From an uncultured Aquimarina sp. (GTDB lineage Bacteria > Bacteroidota > Bacteroidia > Flavobacteriales > Flavobacteriaceae): a DNA stretch of 64,000 bases. The stretch lies in contig CANLEM010000005.1 of the NCBI GenBank assembly GCA_947489685.1, positions 310,001 through 374,000 on the forward strand, written 5' to 3'. The first letter of the stretch is position 1; each line of letters opens with the position of its first letter. Under the pieces are notes generated by a model, which searched no databases, was not told the DNA's origin, and saw nothing but the letters and a program-made list of their open reading frames with translations. Both the position numbers and the translations under genes were made by a program. Below are positions 9,770 through 18,427 of the stretch, piece after piece.

Positions 9770-10375
9770 ATGAAAAATGCATTCGTTTTTTTAATGTTAT
9801 TTATGTCTTGCATCATTCTCGCGCAAGAAAAAAGAATCACTTTTGGGGTAAAAGCTGGTCTCAATTATGGTGATAATGGTAAAATTGAAGTCACCGATAT
9901 TACAAATGCGGGTAACAATCTATTATCAGAAAGAGCAGATGATAGAGTTGGTTACCATTTAGGGGTTTTCTTGAGAGGAAATCTAACCGATAATATTTAT
10001 ATCAAACCCGAGCTTCAGTATACGGTTAATAATAGTACCTATGACTTGGCAGGAACAAGTTTGGATTATGATATTCAAAAATTAGATTTACCTATACTAG
10101 TTGGTGTTTCTGTTCTGGGTCCTATTCATGTTTTTGGTGGTCCTGCCCTTCAATATATAGTAGAAAATGACCTCGAAGATGTTCGATTAGGAGACGTAAA
10201 AAATGAATTCACTGTAGGATTACAGTTTGGTGCTGGTATCCAACTAGGAAAATTAAACGCCGATATTAGATATGAGCGCGGTCTGAGCAAAAACAGAGCA
10301 GCATCTATAGATCAAAGTATCAGAGTAGACTCAAGGCCCAATCAACTTATACTGGGACTTGCACTAGATTTATAA
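9770..10375 (+). CDS. Outer-membrane beta-barrel protein (porin-family type)
   Basis: 201 residues. The signal peptide MKNAFVFLMLFMSCIILAQ is followed by ITFGVKAGLNYG, typical of the small outer-membrane barrels (PF13568-like) of Bacteroidota. Alternating hydrophobic strands and a final aromatic/aliphatic residue pattern (LILGLALDL) fit an 8-stranded barrel. Substrate or role unknown. It faces the FKBP gene tail to tail and shares a bidirectional terminator with it. A TATATTTG box at 9615-9622 may be its promoter, but no TTG at the right spacing is visible. Confidence 0.85.
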   Translation: MKNAFVFLMLFMSCIILAQEKRITFGVKAGLNYGDNGKIEVTDITNAGNNLLSERADDRVGYHLGVFLRGNLTDNIYIKPELQYTVNNSTYDLAGTSLDYDIQKLDLPILVGVSVLGPIHVFGGPALQYIVENDLEDVRLGDVKNEFTVGLQFGAGIQLGKLNADIRYERGLSKNRAASIDQSIRVDSRPNQLILGLALDL

Positions 10376-10393
10376 AATAGGTTATATAAAAAC

Positions 10394-10430
10394 AAAAAAA
10401 AACTCCGGTAGTACTACCGGAGTTTTTTTT
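10394..10430. terminator. Bidirectional terminator between convergent genes
   Basis: The stem AACTCCGGTAG / CTACCGGAGTT is flanked by an A run on the left and a T run on the right. It serves the barrel gene on plus and overlaps the FKBP stop on minus. Confidence 0.9.
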
Positions 10431-11640
10431 AATCATTTTTTGAGTCTCTATCATCAGGATCCAAATGGTTTTGAATACCATCTCCATCATCGTCATAGAA
10501 TGTGATTTCATCCAAACTAATAAAACCATCTGCGTTGGCATCATTAATGGTGATCTCATCTCTGGTTTGTGTACCATCGCCATCATCATCAGAATCAAAA
10601 TAATTAGGACTATTATCCCCATCTGTATTATCATCAGAATCCAATACTAGCCCATCATTGTCCAAATCTTCTAAATATGATGGTATACCATCATTATCGT
10701 GATCCGATTCGTTTATAGCATATAATTGAATATTAAAAATTAGTGATTTATATGTTCCTATTCCCGTTCCAACAGGTGGTATATCAAAATATGCTAATCC
10801 CGAAGGGATAAAAACTGTTAAGTTTCCAAAATCGTCATTAAAATCAATAGTCCCATCTGGATTTATTATACTTCCAGAAGCTCCTCTAAAATCTACGGTT
10901 GCTTCCCTGAACCCATCTATAACCGAAACTAAATCAAACCATACTGGTGTAACCGAGCTATCAAAAACTCTTCGATTTGGATCATTATTATCTACTGGAT
11001 CTTTGTCGTCAATAATTCCATCTCCATCAGAATCAACCTTACCAGCATCAGTACCCGCTACTCCATCATCATCAGCATCACTATCGTCTGCAATACCATC
11101 ATTATCTCTATCTGTTCTTGTTACGCCGTCTATTTCATCTGCTACATTATCTCCATCTGCATCTACATCAGCCGCATCTGGGATTCCATCACCATCCATA
11201 TCTTCATTTTCGTAGAACTGCTCACCTCTAAAAGTAACCATTACAGAATCTGCAATTTGGGGATTCCTCTCCCCTACGGCTCCTCTTCTTAAATTTAAAA
11301 CATATAGAACATAACTAACATCGTTTCCTGTGTCAGGATCTTCTCTAGTAATGGTTTTGGTTTCCAGAAACTCAGAGTCCATTAAAGGCTGCTCTCCACT
11401 ATTTTCTCCTGCAATGGTATCTAATTGCACGATCTGATAATCAGGATTTGCAGGATTATCTACTAATGTATAGAAATGTGTTTCTAGATACTTTTTGATT
11501 ATAGGGTCTTCATTAGCTTGCTGTTCTGCACGATCTCTAGGAGGTGTTCTTTCTCCTGGACCGTCATCATCGTCATTATTACAGGCATATAAGGCTACCA
11601 TAGATAAACTAATGGCAAAAATATATTTTCTTACATTCAT
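10429..11640 (-). CDS. FKBP-type peptidyl-prolyl isomerase lipoprotein with inserted thrombospondin type-3 repeats
   Basis: 403 residues from ATG 11640 (MNVRKYIFAI); an upstream start at 11736 would precede the signal. The lipobox LYAC puts the lipid on Cys20. The FKBP domain starts at about 131 (DSVMVTFRG) and continues at about 223 with RRVFDSSVTPVWFDL, PSGLAYFD and PLIF-like strands to about 309. Between them (about 145-222) lie calcium-binding DxDxDG-type repeats such as DMDGDGIPD and DRDNDGIAD. More such repeats follow at 312-398. Homologues I know have the C-terminal repeats and a short FKBP loop; the internal insertion is unusual. It is a probable cell-surface or periplasmic prolyl isomerase. 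Confidence 0.88.
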   Translation of the reverse strand: MNVRKYIFAISLSMVALYACNNDDDDGPGERTPPRDRAEQQANEDPIIKKYLETHFYTLVDNPANPDYQIVQLDTIAGENSGEQPLMDSEFLETKTITREDPDTGNDVSYVLYVLNLRRGAVGERNPQIADSVMVTFRGEQFYENEDMDGDGIPDAADVDADGDNVADEIDGVTRTDRDNDGIADDSDADDDGVAGTDAGKVDSDGDGIIDDKDPVDNNDPNRRVFDSSVTPVWFDLVSVIDGFREATVDFRGASGSIINPDGTIDFNDDFGNLTVFIPSGLAYFDIPPVGTGIGTYKSLIFNIQLYAINESDHDNDGIPSYLEDLDNDGLVLDSDDNTDGDNSPNYFDSDDDGDGTQTRDEITINDANADGFISLDEITFYDDDGDGIQNHLDPDDRDSKND

Positions 11641-11824
11641 CGAATTACTTTTTTGAGCGCGCAAGATACGATTTTCTTGTACTTTTGCTTCATCTGTTTG
11701 TAATTTTGTTCTATTTAATCGTTTGGTGAAATTCATTAGTTTTTAATCAGGTTATAAAAAACAACCTTTTATTTTAGTTTTTCAAATAGTATTACATAAT
11801 AAACGTGTTTTTAATCATTTTTTT

Positions 11825-12226
11825 ATGCGAGTTGATAAATATTTATGGTGCATTAGATACTTTAAAACAAGAAGTATTTCGACCAAAGCCTGTAAAGAAG
11901 GTAAAGTAAGGGTCAATGGAGACCTTATTAAACCCTCTAGAGAGGTCTATCCCACGGATAAAATTACCGTGCGCAAAAATCAAATTAATTATGAACTTGT
12001 TGTTTTAGACACTCCAGATAACCGTATTGGCGCAAAACTGGTTGATATCTATCGTAAAGACATAACTCCAACTGAAGCGTTGCAAAAATTAGACCTTTTA
12101 AAGTATTCTAAGGATTATTATCGAAAAAAAGGTACGGGTAGACCCACAAAAAAGGATCGTAGAGATATCGATGATTGGTTTATTGACAAAGACACGAAAA
12201 ATAACGTGGATGATAGTGAAGAATAA
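11825..12226 (+). CDS. hslR: S4-domain RNA-binding protein, Hsp15 (HslR)-like
   Basis: 133 residues. The S4 fold covers roughly 1-50 (MRVDKYLWCIRYFKTRS, CKEGKVRVNG). The basic tail (RKKGTGRPTKKDRRD) is typical of heat-shock protein Hsp15, which rescues stalled 50S-peptidyl-tRNA complexes. Divergent from the FKBP gene. The symbol rests on family resemblance. Confidence 0.85.
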   Translation: MRVDKYLWCIRYFKTRSISTKACKEGKVRVNGDLIKPSREVYPTDKITVRKNQINYELVVLDTPDNRIGAKLVDIYRKDITPTEALQKLDLLKYSKDYYRKKGTGRPTKKDRRDIDDWFIDKDTKNNVDDSEE

Positions 12227-12356
12227 CCACCAGATCTCTTCTAATTCTAATAGAGATCACCAAAAGTAAATTCTCGAATTAACATTTACATCTTTAAAAA
12301 AATATTGATCAAATGTCTATATTTACAGACTTTAATAGTACTCAATACATTTAAAC

Positions 12357-12857
12357 ATGCAAACTGATAACAATATTATCCTTACTCATGAGCAAATACA
12401 GCACAAGATTAAACGTATTGCATATCAGATTTATGAAACCAATGTTAATGAAACAGAGATTGTAGTTGCTGGGATATCGGATAATGGCTATACTTTTGCA
12501 CAACGTTTAAAAGTGATTTTAGAAGATATTTCTGGCATTAAAGTCTCTTTATGCGAGGTAACTATGAATAAGAAATCTCCGCAAAACACTGTAAAAACAT
12601 CTCTTACACCAGAAGAATATCAAAACAAATCATTGGTGCTCATTGATGATGTACTTAGTTCGGGAACAGCTCTTATTTATGGAGTTAAGCATTTTTTGGA
12701 AGTACCACTAACTCGGTTTAAAACTGCCGTTTTAGTCAATAGAAATCATAAAAAATTCCCTATCAAAGCCGATTTTAAAGGGATTTCATTATCGACATCT
12801 TTGCACGAACATATTGAAGTGCAATTTGGCGATCAGGATATTGCCATTTTAAAATAA
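12357..12857 (+). CDS. Phosphoribosyltransferase, PyrR-like
   Basis: 166 residues with the PRPP-binding signature LVLIDDVLSSGTAL near residues 94-107. The fold matches type I phosphoribosyltransferases. PyrR-like proteins either regulate pyrimidine genes or have weak uracil phosphoribosyltransferase activity; which applies here cannot be told. No pyr gene is adjacent. The 3' end overlaps the convergent aroK gene by 9 bp. Confidence 0.82.
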   Translation: MQTDNNIILTHEQIQHKIKRIAYQIYETNVNETEIVVAGISDNGYTFAQRLKVILEDISGIKVSLCEVTMNKKSPQNTVKTSLTPEEYQNKSLVLIDDVLSSGTALIYGVKHFLEVPLTRFKTAVLVNRNHKKFPIKADFKGISLSTSLHEHIEVQFGDQDIAILK

Positions 12858-13370
12858 TAACGAGATAATTTCTTCACTAATTTGGTCAGCGCTCTTTTTA
12901 TCGGTTTCGACATTAAAATCTGCTTGATTATAATAAAAAGATCTTTCAAAAAGGTGTTTCCTGATAAAGTCTTTTAATTCTTCTTCTGTTTTTATATGTG
13001 CTATTAACGGGCGTTTATTTCTCTCTTTAAACAATCGGTCGGTTAATTCATCTAATGAAGTTTTAAGGTATACCACTTTGGTTTTTACATGTTGTTTAAT
13101 AACATCAAGGTTTCCTGCAAAACATGGAGTACCTCCTCCCAATGAGAGAATTGTATTATCTAAGGTATCTAACACTTCATTTAGATACAAGGTTTCCTTT
13201 TTTCGAAAATATATTTCGCCTTTGTTCTCAAAAATATCTTTTATCGATTTATGTTCTTGATTTTCGATATAATCATCTAAATCTACATAATTGTATGCTA
13301 CTTTTGCCGCTAGATCATTGCCTATCAATGATTTTCCGCATCCCATATACCCTATTAAAACTAAAATCAT
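12849..13370 (-). CDS. aroK: Shikimate kinase
   Basis: Phosphorylates shikimate at O3 in the chorismate pathway. The 173 residues have a P-loop GYMGCGKS (7-14), the shikimate-binding DLDDYIE, a GGGTP motif, and the lid sequence KRPLI. All key motifs are intact. It ends inside the 3' end of the phosphoribosyltransferase gene, so the two convergent messages overlap. Confidence 0.95.
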   Translation of the reverse strand: MILVLIGYMGCGKSLIGNDLAAKVAYNYVDLDDYIENQEHKSIKDIFENKGEIYFRKKETLYLNEVLDTLDNTILSLGGGTPCFAGNLDVIKQHVKTKVVYLKTSLDELTDRLFKERNKRPLIAHIKTEEELKDFIRKHLFERSFYYNQADFNVETDKKSADQISEEIISLLF

Positions 13371-13446
13371 AACCTCAAAAATTATATAAAAATTACTTCA
13401 AAGAAAATTCATTTCAAATAAAATGTAAATTTATATGAATTTCTTC

Positions 13447-13476
13447 TTGAAAAATAAATTAATGATAGTATATTTG
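13447..13476 (+). promoter_or_regulatory. Promoter of the tRNA-Lys genes
   Basis: TTG at 13447-13449 and TATATTTG at 13469-13476 are separated by exactly 19 bp, a near-ideal Bacteroidota promoter. The first tRNA starts 27 bp downstream. Confidence 0.85.
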
Positions 13477-13502
13477 CACCCGCATTCAAGGAAAAAATGC
13501 AT

Positions 13503-13575
13503 GACCTGGTAGCTCAGTTGGTAGAGCATCTCCCTTTTAAGGAGAGGGTCCTGGGTTCGAGCCCCAGCCCGGTCA
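13503..13575 (+). tRNA. tRNA-Lys (anticodon UUU), copy 1
   Basis: 73 nt with a full cloverleaf. The D arm has AGTTGGTA, the anticodon loop CTTTTAA reads TTT, and the T arm is CTGGG-TTCGAGC-CCCAG. CCA is not encoded. The acceptor stem GACCTGG / CCCGGTC has one mismatch (U5 opposite C68) that is also in copy 2. Confidence 0.97.
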
Positions 13576-13652
13576 CAAAAAAACAGATAAAAAATATTTT
13601 ATTTGTTTGATAATGTTCTTAAAAATACTTGATAAAATTATTATTTATCAAT

Positions 13653-13725
13653 GACCTGGTAGCTCAGTTGGTAGAGCATCTCCCTTTTAAGGAGAGGGTC
13701 CTGGGTTCGAGCCCCAGCCCGGTCA
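13653..13725 (+). tRNA. tRNA-Lys (anticodon UUU), copy 2
   Basis: Identical over all 73 nt to the copy that starts 150 bp upstream, including the U5-C68 mismatch. No separate strong promoter is visible in between, so the two are probably co-transcribed from 13447-13476. Confidence 0.97.
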
Positions 13726-13726
13726 C

Positions 13727-13760
13727 AAAAAAGTATCGTATTCTCTACGATACTTTTTTA
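13727..13760 (+). terminator. Terminator after the tRNA-Lys pair
   Basis: The stem AAGTATCGTA / TACGATACTT with a 5-nt loop ends in a T run. It lies between tRNA-Lys and tRNA-Leu. Confidence 0.85.
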
Positions 13761-13791
13761 GTTTTATATTATATTGTTATCTTATTCTACT

Positions 13792-13875
13792 GCCCAGGTG
13801 CTGGAACTGGTAGACAGGCATGGTTGAGGGCCATGTGTCCATTAGGGCGTGCGGGTTCGACTCCCGCTCTGGGCA
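13792..13875 (+). tRNA. tRNA-Leu (anticodon GAG)
   Basis: 84 nt with a long class II variable arm. The acceptor GCCCAGG pairs with TCTGGGC (one G-U), the anticodon loop TTGAGGG reads GAG, and the T arm is GCGGG-TTCGACT-CCCGC. CCA is not encoded. Confidence 0.96.
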
Positions 13876-13950
13876 CTTCATAAATTTTTGCTTTTTTGAA
13901 AAGAAGTAAAAAATTGAGGAATAGATGATTATTAACAATACCTTCACAAT

Positions 13951-14373
13951 TTATTTTCTACCGCAACTTTTTATAGATTCATAAAAAACGTGATATTCTG
14001 CAGCAGGAATCACTTTTCCTTTTTTACTTAACTTAATTGGAGTTTCTTCTTTATGATTTCTGAGAGACAATAAATACTCTGCATAACCTTTATAAACGAT
14101 TTCAAAATGGCTTTGATCTTTTATCCTTAACTCATCCACTTTAAATTCAAAAGTACCATCATCACCCGTATACGCACTCATGCAATCATTTTCATCCAAG
14201 TACAATTTTACCGCGGCATAGGCCACTTTCTTCCTTTTTTCATCGACAACTTCACCTTTAATAATCCTTAATTCATGGGATATAGATGAATCACTATTGG
14301 TTTCAGAATTCTCTTTAGACTTACAAGAAATCAGAAATACCATGCATAAACCAAAAACAACAATTTTTCTCAT
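13951..14373 (-). CDS. Lipoprotein with a carboxypeptidase-regulatory-like domain
   Basis: 140 residues from ATG 14373 (MRKIVVFGLC). The lipobox is FLISC. The mature part has IIKGEVVDEKRKKVAYAAVKLYL and TGDDGTFEFKV, the beta-sandwich pattern of CarboxypepD_reg-like domains found at the start of TonB receptors and in small surface lipoproteins. No transporter is adjacent. Function unknown; probably an envelope-binding or structural protein. Confidence 0.75.
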   Translation of the reverse strand: MRKIVVFGLCMVFLISCKSKENSETNSDSSISHELRIIKGEVVDEKRKKVAYAAVKLYLDENDCMSAYTGDDGTFEFKVDELRIKDQSHFEIVYKGYAEYLLSLRNHKEETPIKLSKKGKVIPAAEYHVFYESIKSCGRK

Positions 14374-14620
14374 ATATTTAATTTTAACTACTGTAAACAA
14401 CTTATAGTTTAGGTATTTAAGAATAACTTTAGGTTATTAATTATAGTTAAATATACAAAAATAAATGTTCCGTATTATCCCAGATTAGTATGCTTTATTA
14501 AATGAAATCAATTTTTACGATATCTCATATATTTTTAAGATTTTATAAATAATTCTTTCATTTTAACAATTATCTTTATTTTTTTAACAATTATTGAAAA
14601 ATTAAATAGATTCTTTTAAC

Positions 14621-14628
14621 TAAGTTTG
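14621..14628 (+). promoter_or_regulatory. Possible -7 box of the carotenoid regulator/crt operon
   Basis: TAAGTTTG fits TAnnTTTG exactly. The nearest upstream TTG (14594-14596) is 24 bp away, longer than usual, so the promoter call is weak. It does argue against a TTG start at 14626, which lies inside the box. Confidence 0.4.
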
Positions 14629-14649
14629 TTTAACAATTTTTTAGAAAAG

Positions 14650-15546
14650 GTGAACAACATTAAACAAGCTTTCAGTATTAAAGATCTCGAAAACCTATGT
14701 GGTGTAAAAGCTCACACTATTAGGATTTGGGAGAAACGATATAACCTTTTATCTCCTGATCGCACAGAAACAAATATCAGAACATACAACTTAAAAAGTT
14801 TGCAAAAACTGCTCAATGTAACCTACCTCGTAAACAGTGGTTATAAAATATCTCGCATTTCTAAGTTAAACGAAGAAGAAATAAATGAATATGTTCGTAG
14901 CATTATATCTGATAATAGCACCAAAAATCAAGCTATTAATTCTTTCAAGATTTCTATGCTAAATTATGATCTTGAATTATTCTTAGGAACTTATGAGCAA
15001 CTCGCAAGAAGAAGAAATTTTAGGCAAATATTTGCAGACGTTTTTATTCCTCTACTTAAAGAAATAGGGCTTTTATGGCAAACAGATACCATTAGTCCCG
15101 CTCATGAGCATTTTATAACCAATCTGATAAAACAAAAATTATTATTAAATATTGAAAAACTTCAATATTCTAAACCTAGTAAGACAGATAAAGCGTTTAT
15201 ACTTTTCTTACCAGAAAACGAAATACATGAATTAGGCCTGCTTTATATTAATTATGAAATATTACTCCAAGGCTACAAAGCTATTTATCTTGGCCCTAGT
15301 ATCCCGCTTGAAAGTCTTCCTAATATGCTTACTTTTCATGAAAATACTGTATTTGTTTCTTATTTTACCATAAAACCTGAAAAGGATAATATTTCTAAGT
15401 ATATTCAAAATTTCGATACATTGATTTGTAAAGAACGAATGAGTGAATTTTGGATGTTAGGTAAACAAATCATGCATATCCCAAAAAGTACCGCTCCTAA
15501 TCATCGCTATTTTGAATCTATTAGCTCATTAATTACAGAGCTTTAA
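14650..15546 (+). CDS. carH: CarH-like MerR regulator with cobalamin-binding (light-sensing) domain
   Basis: 298 residues from GTG 14650. The MerR helix-turn-helix is at about 7-75 (IKDLENLCGVKAHTIRIWEK). A helical B12-capping domain follows, with W143, E153 and H154 in the W-x9-EH spacing known from CarH. The cobalamin domain has E-x-H-x2-G (E191, H193, G196), the lower-ligand motif. All residues needed to bind adenosylcobalamin therefore look present, while the His that follows the Trp in Thermus CarH is Gln144 here. It lies directly upstream of crtI, 13 bp apart. It is a probable light-relieved repressor of the crt operon. Confidence 0.83.
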   Translation: MNNIKQAFSIKDLENLCGVKAHTIRIWEKRYNLLSPDRTETNIRTYNLKSLQKLLNVTYLVNSGYKISRISKLNEEEINEYVRSIISDNSTKNQAINSFKISMLNYDLELFLGTYEQLARRRNFRQIFADVFIPLLKEIGLLWQTDTISPAHEHFITNLIKQKLLLNIEKLQYSKPSKTDKAFILFLPENEIHELGLLYINYEILLQGYKAIYLGPSIPLESLPNMLTFHENTVFVSYFTIKPEKDNISKYIQNFDTLICKERMSEFWMLGKQIMHIPKSTAPNHRYFESISSLITEL

Positions 15547-15559
15547 TCTTTCATTGTTT

Positions 15560-17050
15560 ATGTCCAAAAAAATTGTAATCATAGGCTCCGGCTTTTCTTC
15601 TCTTTCTGCCTCCTGTTATTTGGCGCAATTAGGCTATGATGTTGAAATTTTTGAAAAAAATTCGACAATAGGTGGCAGAGCCAGGCAATTAAAAAAAGAA
15701 GGATTTACGTTTGATATTGGCCCATCCTGGTATTGGATGCCAGATGTATTTGAAAGCTTTTTTAACGACTTCAACACGTCTGTTTCTGATTTTTACACCT
15801 TAGACAAGTTAAACCCTGCGTACAAAGTTTTTTTTAAAGCTAATGAAAGTATACTTATTGAAGATACATTAGACAAAATATACAGAGCTTTTGAAGCTGA
15901 AGAGAAAGGAAGCTCTTTAAAATTGAAGAAATTTATTGACACCGCACAAAACAATTATGAGATAGCCATAAAAAATCTTGTGTATCGACCCGGAGTATCT
16001 CCTCTTGAGTTGGTTACAAAAGAAACCATACAACGCCTAAGTCAATTTTTCAGCACTATCTCTAAGGAAGTTCGAAAAGAATTTAAAAACGAAAAATTAA
16101 TACAGATTCTAGAGTTTCCGGTGTTATTTCTAGGTGCAAAACCAAGTGATACTCCTGCTTTTTATAGTTTTATGAATTATGCCGATTTTGGATTAGGGAC
16201 TTGGCATCCCAGAGGAGGTATGTATCAGGTAATACTAGGGATGGGAAAATTAGCCAAATCTCTTGGTGTTACAATCCACACCAATGCCGAAGTAGAAAAG
16301 ATAGTGGTCGAAAACGGTCAGACCACCGGAATTATTATAGATAGTATTAAAATAGATGCAGATGTTGTTTTATGTGGCGCGGATTATCATCATGGAGAGT
16401 CATTGCTGGATCATGAGCATCGCCAATATTCTGAAAAATATTGGGAACAAAAAACCTTTGCCCCTTCATCTTTATTGTTTTATGTGGGATTTGATAAAAA
16501 ACTAAAAAATATACACCATCATAATTTGTTTTTTGATACCGATTTTGATGCACATGCCAAAGAAATTTATGACACCCCGGCCTGGCCCAAAGATCCTCTT
16601 TTTTATGCCAATTTTACTTCGTTAACCGATCCAGGGACTGCTCCCGAGGGGAAAGAAAATGGTTTTTTCTTAATCCCTCTAGCCCCAGGAATAGAAGACA
16701 CCAACGAATTGAGAGAACTTTATTTTGAAAAAATATTGACTCGTTTTGAAACAGTTACAGAACAAAGTGTTAAAAATAATATTATATTTAAAGAGTCCTT
16801 TTGCGTTAACGATTTTATAAAAGAATATAATTCGTACAAGGGAAATGCCTATGGAATGGCTAATACGCTGCTTCAAACAGCATTTTTGAGACCTAAGTTA
16901 AAAAGTAAAAAAGTAAAGCATTTATTTTTTACCGGCCAACTTACCGTACCTGGACCAGGAGTTCCACCTTCATTAATATCCGGAAAACTGGTAGCAGGAT
17001 TAATTGAAGCCCAATATAAACAAACCAAAAAGTTAAAACCAATAATTTAA
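15560..17050 (+). CDS. crtI: Phytoene desaturase (carotenoid biosynthesis)
   Basis: Introduces double bonds into phytoene to give lycopene, using FAD. It has 496 residues from ATG 15560. The Rossmann FAD site is at the N-terminus (VIIGSGFSSLSAS, GGRARQ at 38-43) and the family C-terminal signature ends in GPGVPPSLISGKL. The TTG at 15554 is a weaker start. It is the second gene of the carH-crtI-crtB-crtZ row. Confidence 0.94.
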   Translation: MSKKIVIIGSGFSSLSASCYLAQLGYDVEIFEKNSTIGGRARQLKKEGFTFDIGPSWYWMPDVFESFFNDFNTSVSDFYTLDKLNPAYKVFFKANESILIEDTLDKIYRAFEAEEKGSSLKLKKFIDTAQNNYEIAIKNLVYRPGVSPLELVTKETIQRLSQFFSTISKEVRKEFKNEKLIQILEFPVLFLGAKPSDTPAFYSFMNYADFGLGTWHPRGGMYQVILGMGKLAKSLGVTIHTNAEVEKIVVENGQTTGIIIDSIKIDADVVLCGADYHHGESLLDHEHRQYSEKYWEQKTFAPSSLLFYVGFDKKLKNIHHHNLFFDTDFDAHAKEIYDTPAWPKDPLFYANFTSLTDPGTAPEGKENGFFLIPLAPGIEDTNELRELYFEKILTRFETVTEQSVKNNIIFKESFCVNDFIKEYNSYKGNAYGMANTLLQTAFLRPKLKSKKVKHLFFTGQLTVPGPGVPPSLISGKLVAGLIEAQYKQTKKLKPII

Positions 17051-17082
17051 TATAAGCACAATACACTTTAAACCCTATCCAA

Positions 17083-17922
17083 ATGAAGGCTATTTTTGAT
17101 ACAGTATCATATAATTGTAGTAAAATTGTTACCAATTCTTACAGTACATCATTCTCATTAGCGTCAAAAATGTTATCCGACACCATCAGACAAGACATTT
17201 ACAACATCTATGGTTTTGTTAGATTTGCAGATGAGATTGTTGACACTTTTCATGATTACAATAAGCAAGAATTATTTGATGATTTTGAAAGAGAAATGTA
17301 CAAGGCCATCGAAAATAAAATTAGTTTAAACCCTATTCTTAATGCTTTTCAAAAAACGGTACATCAGTACAATATACAACCAGAATTGTATGAAGCTTTT
17401 ATGAAAAGTATGCGGTTAGATTTACATAAAACCGATTATTTAACCGATCAAGAATATAAAGATTATATCTATGGTTCTGCAGATGTGGTTGGACTAATGT
17501 GTTTAAAGGTATTTGTAAAAGGAGATGAAAAAAAATACAATGCTCTTAAAGAAAGTGCAATGCATTTAGGTTCGGCTTTCCAGAAAGTAAATTTTTTAAG
17601 AGACCTTAAAGCAGATTATGAAGATCTTAATAGAACTTATTTTCCAAATACGGATCTAAGACAATTGGACGAAGTTTCAAAACTAAGAATCATTACAGAA
17701 ATCGAAGAGGATTTTGAAAAAGGATTAACTGGTATATTAAAGCTACCTATAGAAGCTAAGTTTGGAGTATATACTGCATTCATATATTATAAAAAATTAT
17801 TAAATAAACTTAAAAAAACACCATCACTAGAAATAAAGAACACTCGCATAAGAGTACCTAATTATCAAAAATTTGGTTTATTAGCAAAATCATATTTAGA
17901 TTATAGATTTAATTTAATTTAA
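17083..17922 (+). CDS. crtB: Phytoene synthase
   Basis: Condenses two geranylgeranyl diphosphates to phytoene. The 279 residues have both Asp-rich magnesium-binding motifs: D50-x3-D54 (FADEIVD) and D174-x3-D178 (FLRDLKADYED). It lies 32 bp after crtI and 26 bp before crtZ, in one operon. Confidence 0.95.
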   Translation: MKAIFDTVSYNCSKIVTNSYSTSFSLASKMLSDTIRQDIYNIYGFVRFADEIVDTFHDYNKQELFDDFEREMYKAIENKISLNPILNAFQKTVHQYNIQPELYEAFMKSMRLDLHKTDYLTDQEYKDYIYGSADVVGLMCLKVFVKGDEKKYNALKESAMHLGSAFQKVNFLRDLKADYEDLNRTYFPNTDLRQLDEVSKLRIITEIEEDFEKGLTGILKLPIEAKFGVYTAFIYYKKLLNKLKKTPSLEIKNTRIRVPNYQKFGLLAKSYLDYRFNLI

Positions 17923-17948
17923 TCCTATTTTTGTATAAAATTTAGCAA

Positions 17949-18398
17949 GTGAAAATCTTCATTCAAATACTAGTCTTTTTTTCGGCATTTGCCGTTATGG
18001 AATTCATGGCATGGTTTACTCATAAATATGTAATGCATGGCTTTTTATGGTCTTTACATAAGGATCACCATCATAAAGATCATGGTAGTTGGTGGGAGCG
18101 TAATGATTTCTTCTTTGTGTTTTATGCCGTTGTTAGCATGTCCTGTATCTTATTTCATAACCCTGAAAATTTTTGGGTAGGTAGAGCAATAGGATTAGGT
18201 ATACTGGCTTATGGAATAGCATATTTTATAGTTCATGATATTTTTATCCATCAACGTTTTAAATTGTTCAGAAATGCCAATAACTGGTATGCAAAAGGCG
18301 TAAGACGAGCTCATAAGATTCATCACAAAAACATAGGAAAAAATAAAGGAGAGTGCTTTGGCATGCTTGTAGTACCCTTTAAATACTTCAGGAAATAA
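17949..18398 (+). CDS. crtZ: Beta-carotene hydroxylase
   Basis: A non-haem di-iron membrane hydroxylase that adds 3-hydroxyl groups to beta-carotene, giving zeaxanthin. The 149 residues have the His clusters HKYVMH, HKDHHHKDH, HDIFIH and HKIHH. It starts with GTG at 17949. No lycopene cyclase gene follows it as in many related clusters; the next gene is TlpA on the other strand. Confidence 0.93.
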   Translation: MKIFIQILVFFSAFAVMEFMAWFTHKYVMHGFLWSLHKDHHHKDHGSWWERNDFFFVFYAVVSMSCILFHNPENFWVGRAIGLGILAYGIAYFIVHDIFIHQRFKLFRNANNWYAKGVRRAHKIHHKNIGKNKGECFGMLVVPFKYFRK

Positions 18399-18427
18399 TT
18401 GTTTAATTTATTATTATCTATAAGAAA

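Noticed and set aside
10975..11215. Frames on plus made of Ser/Pro repeats opposite the FKBP gene
   Set aside because: They are the antisense of the Asp/Gly calcium repeats.
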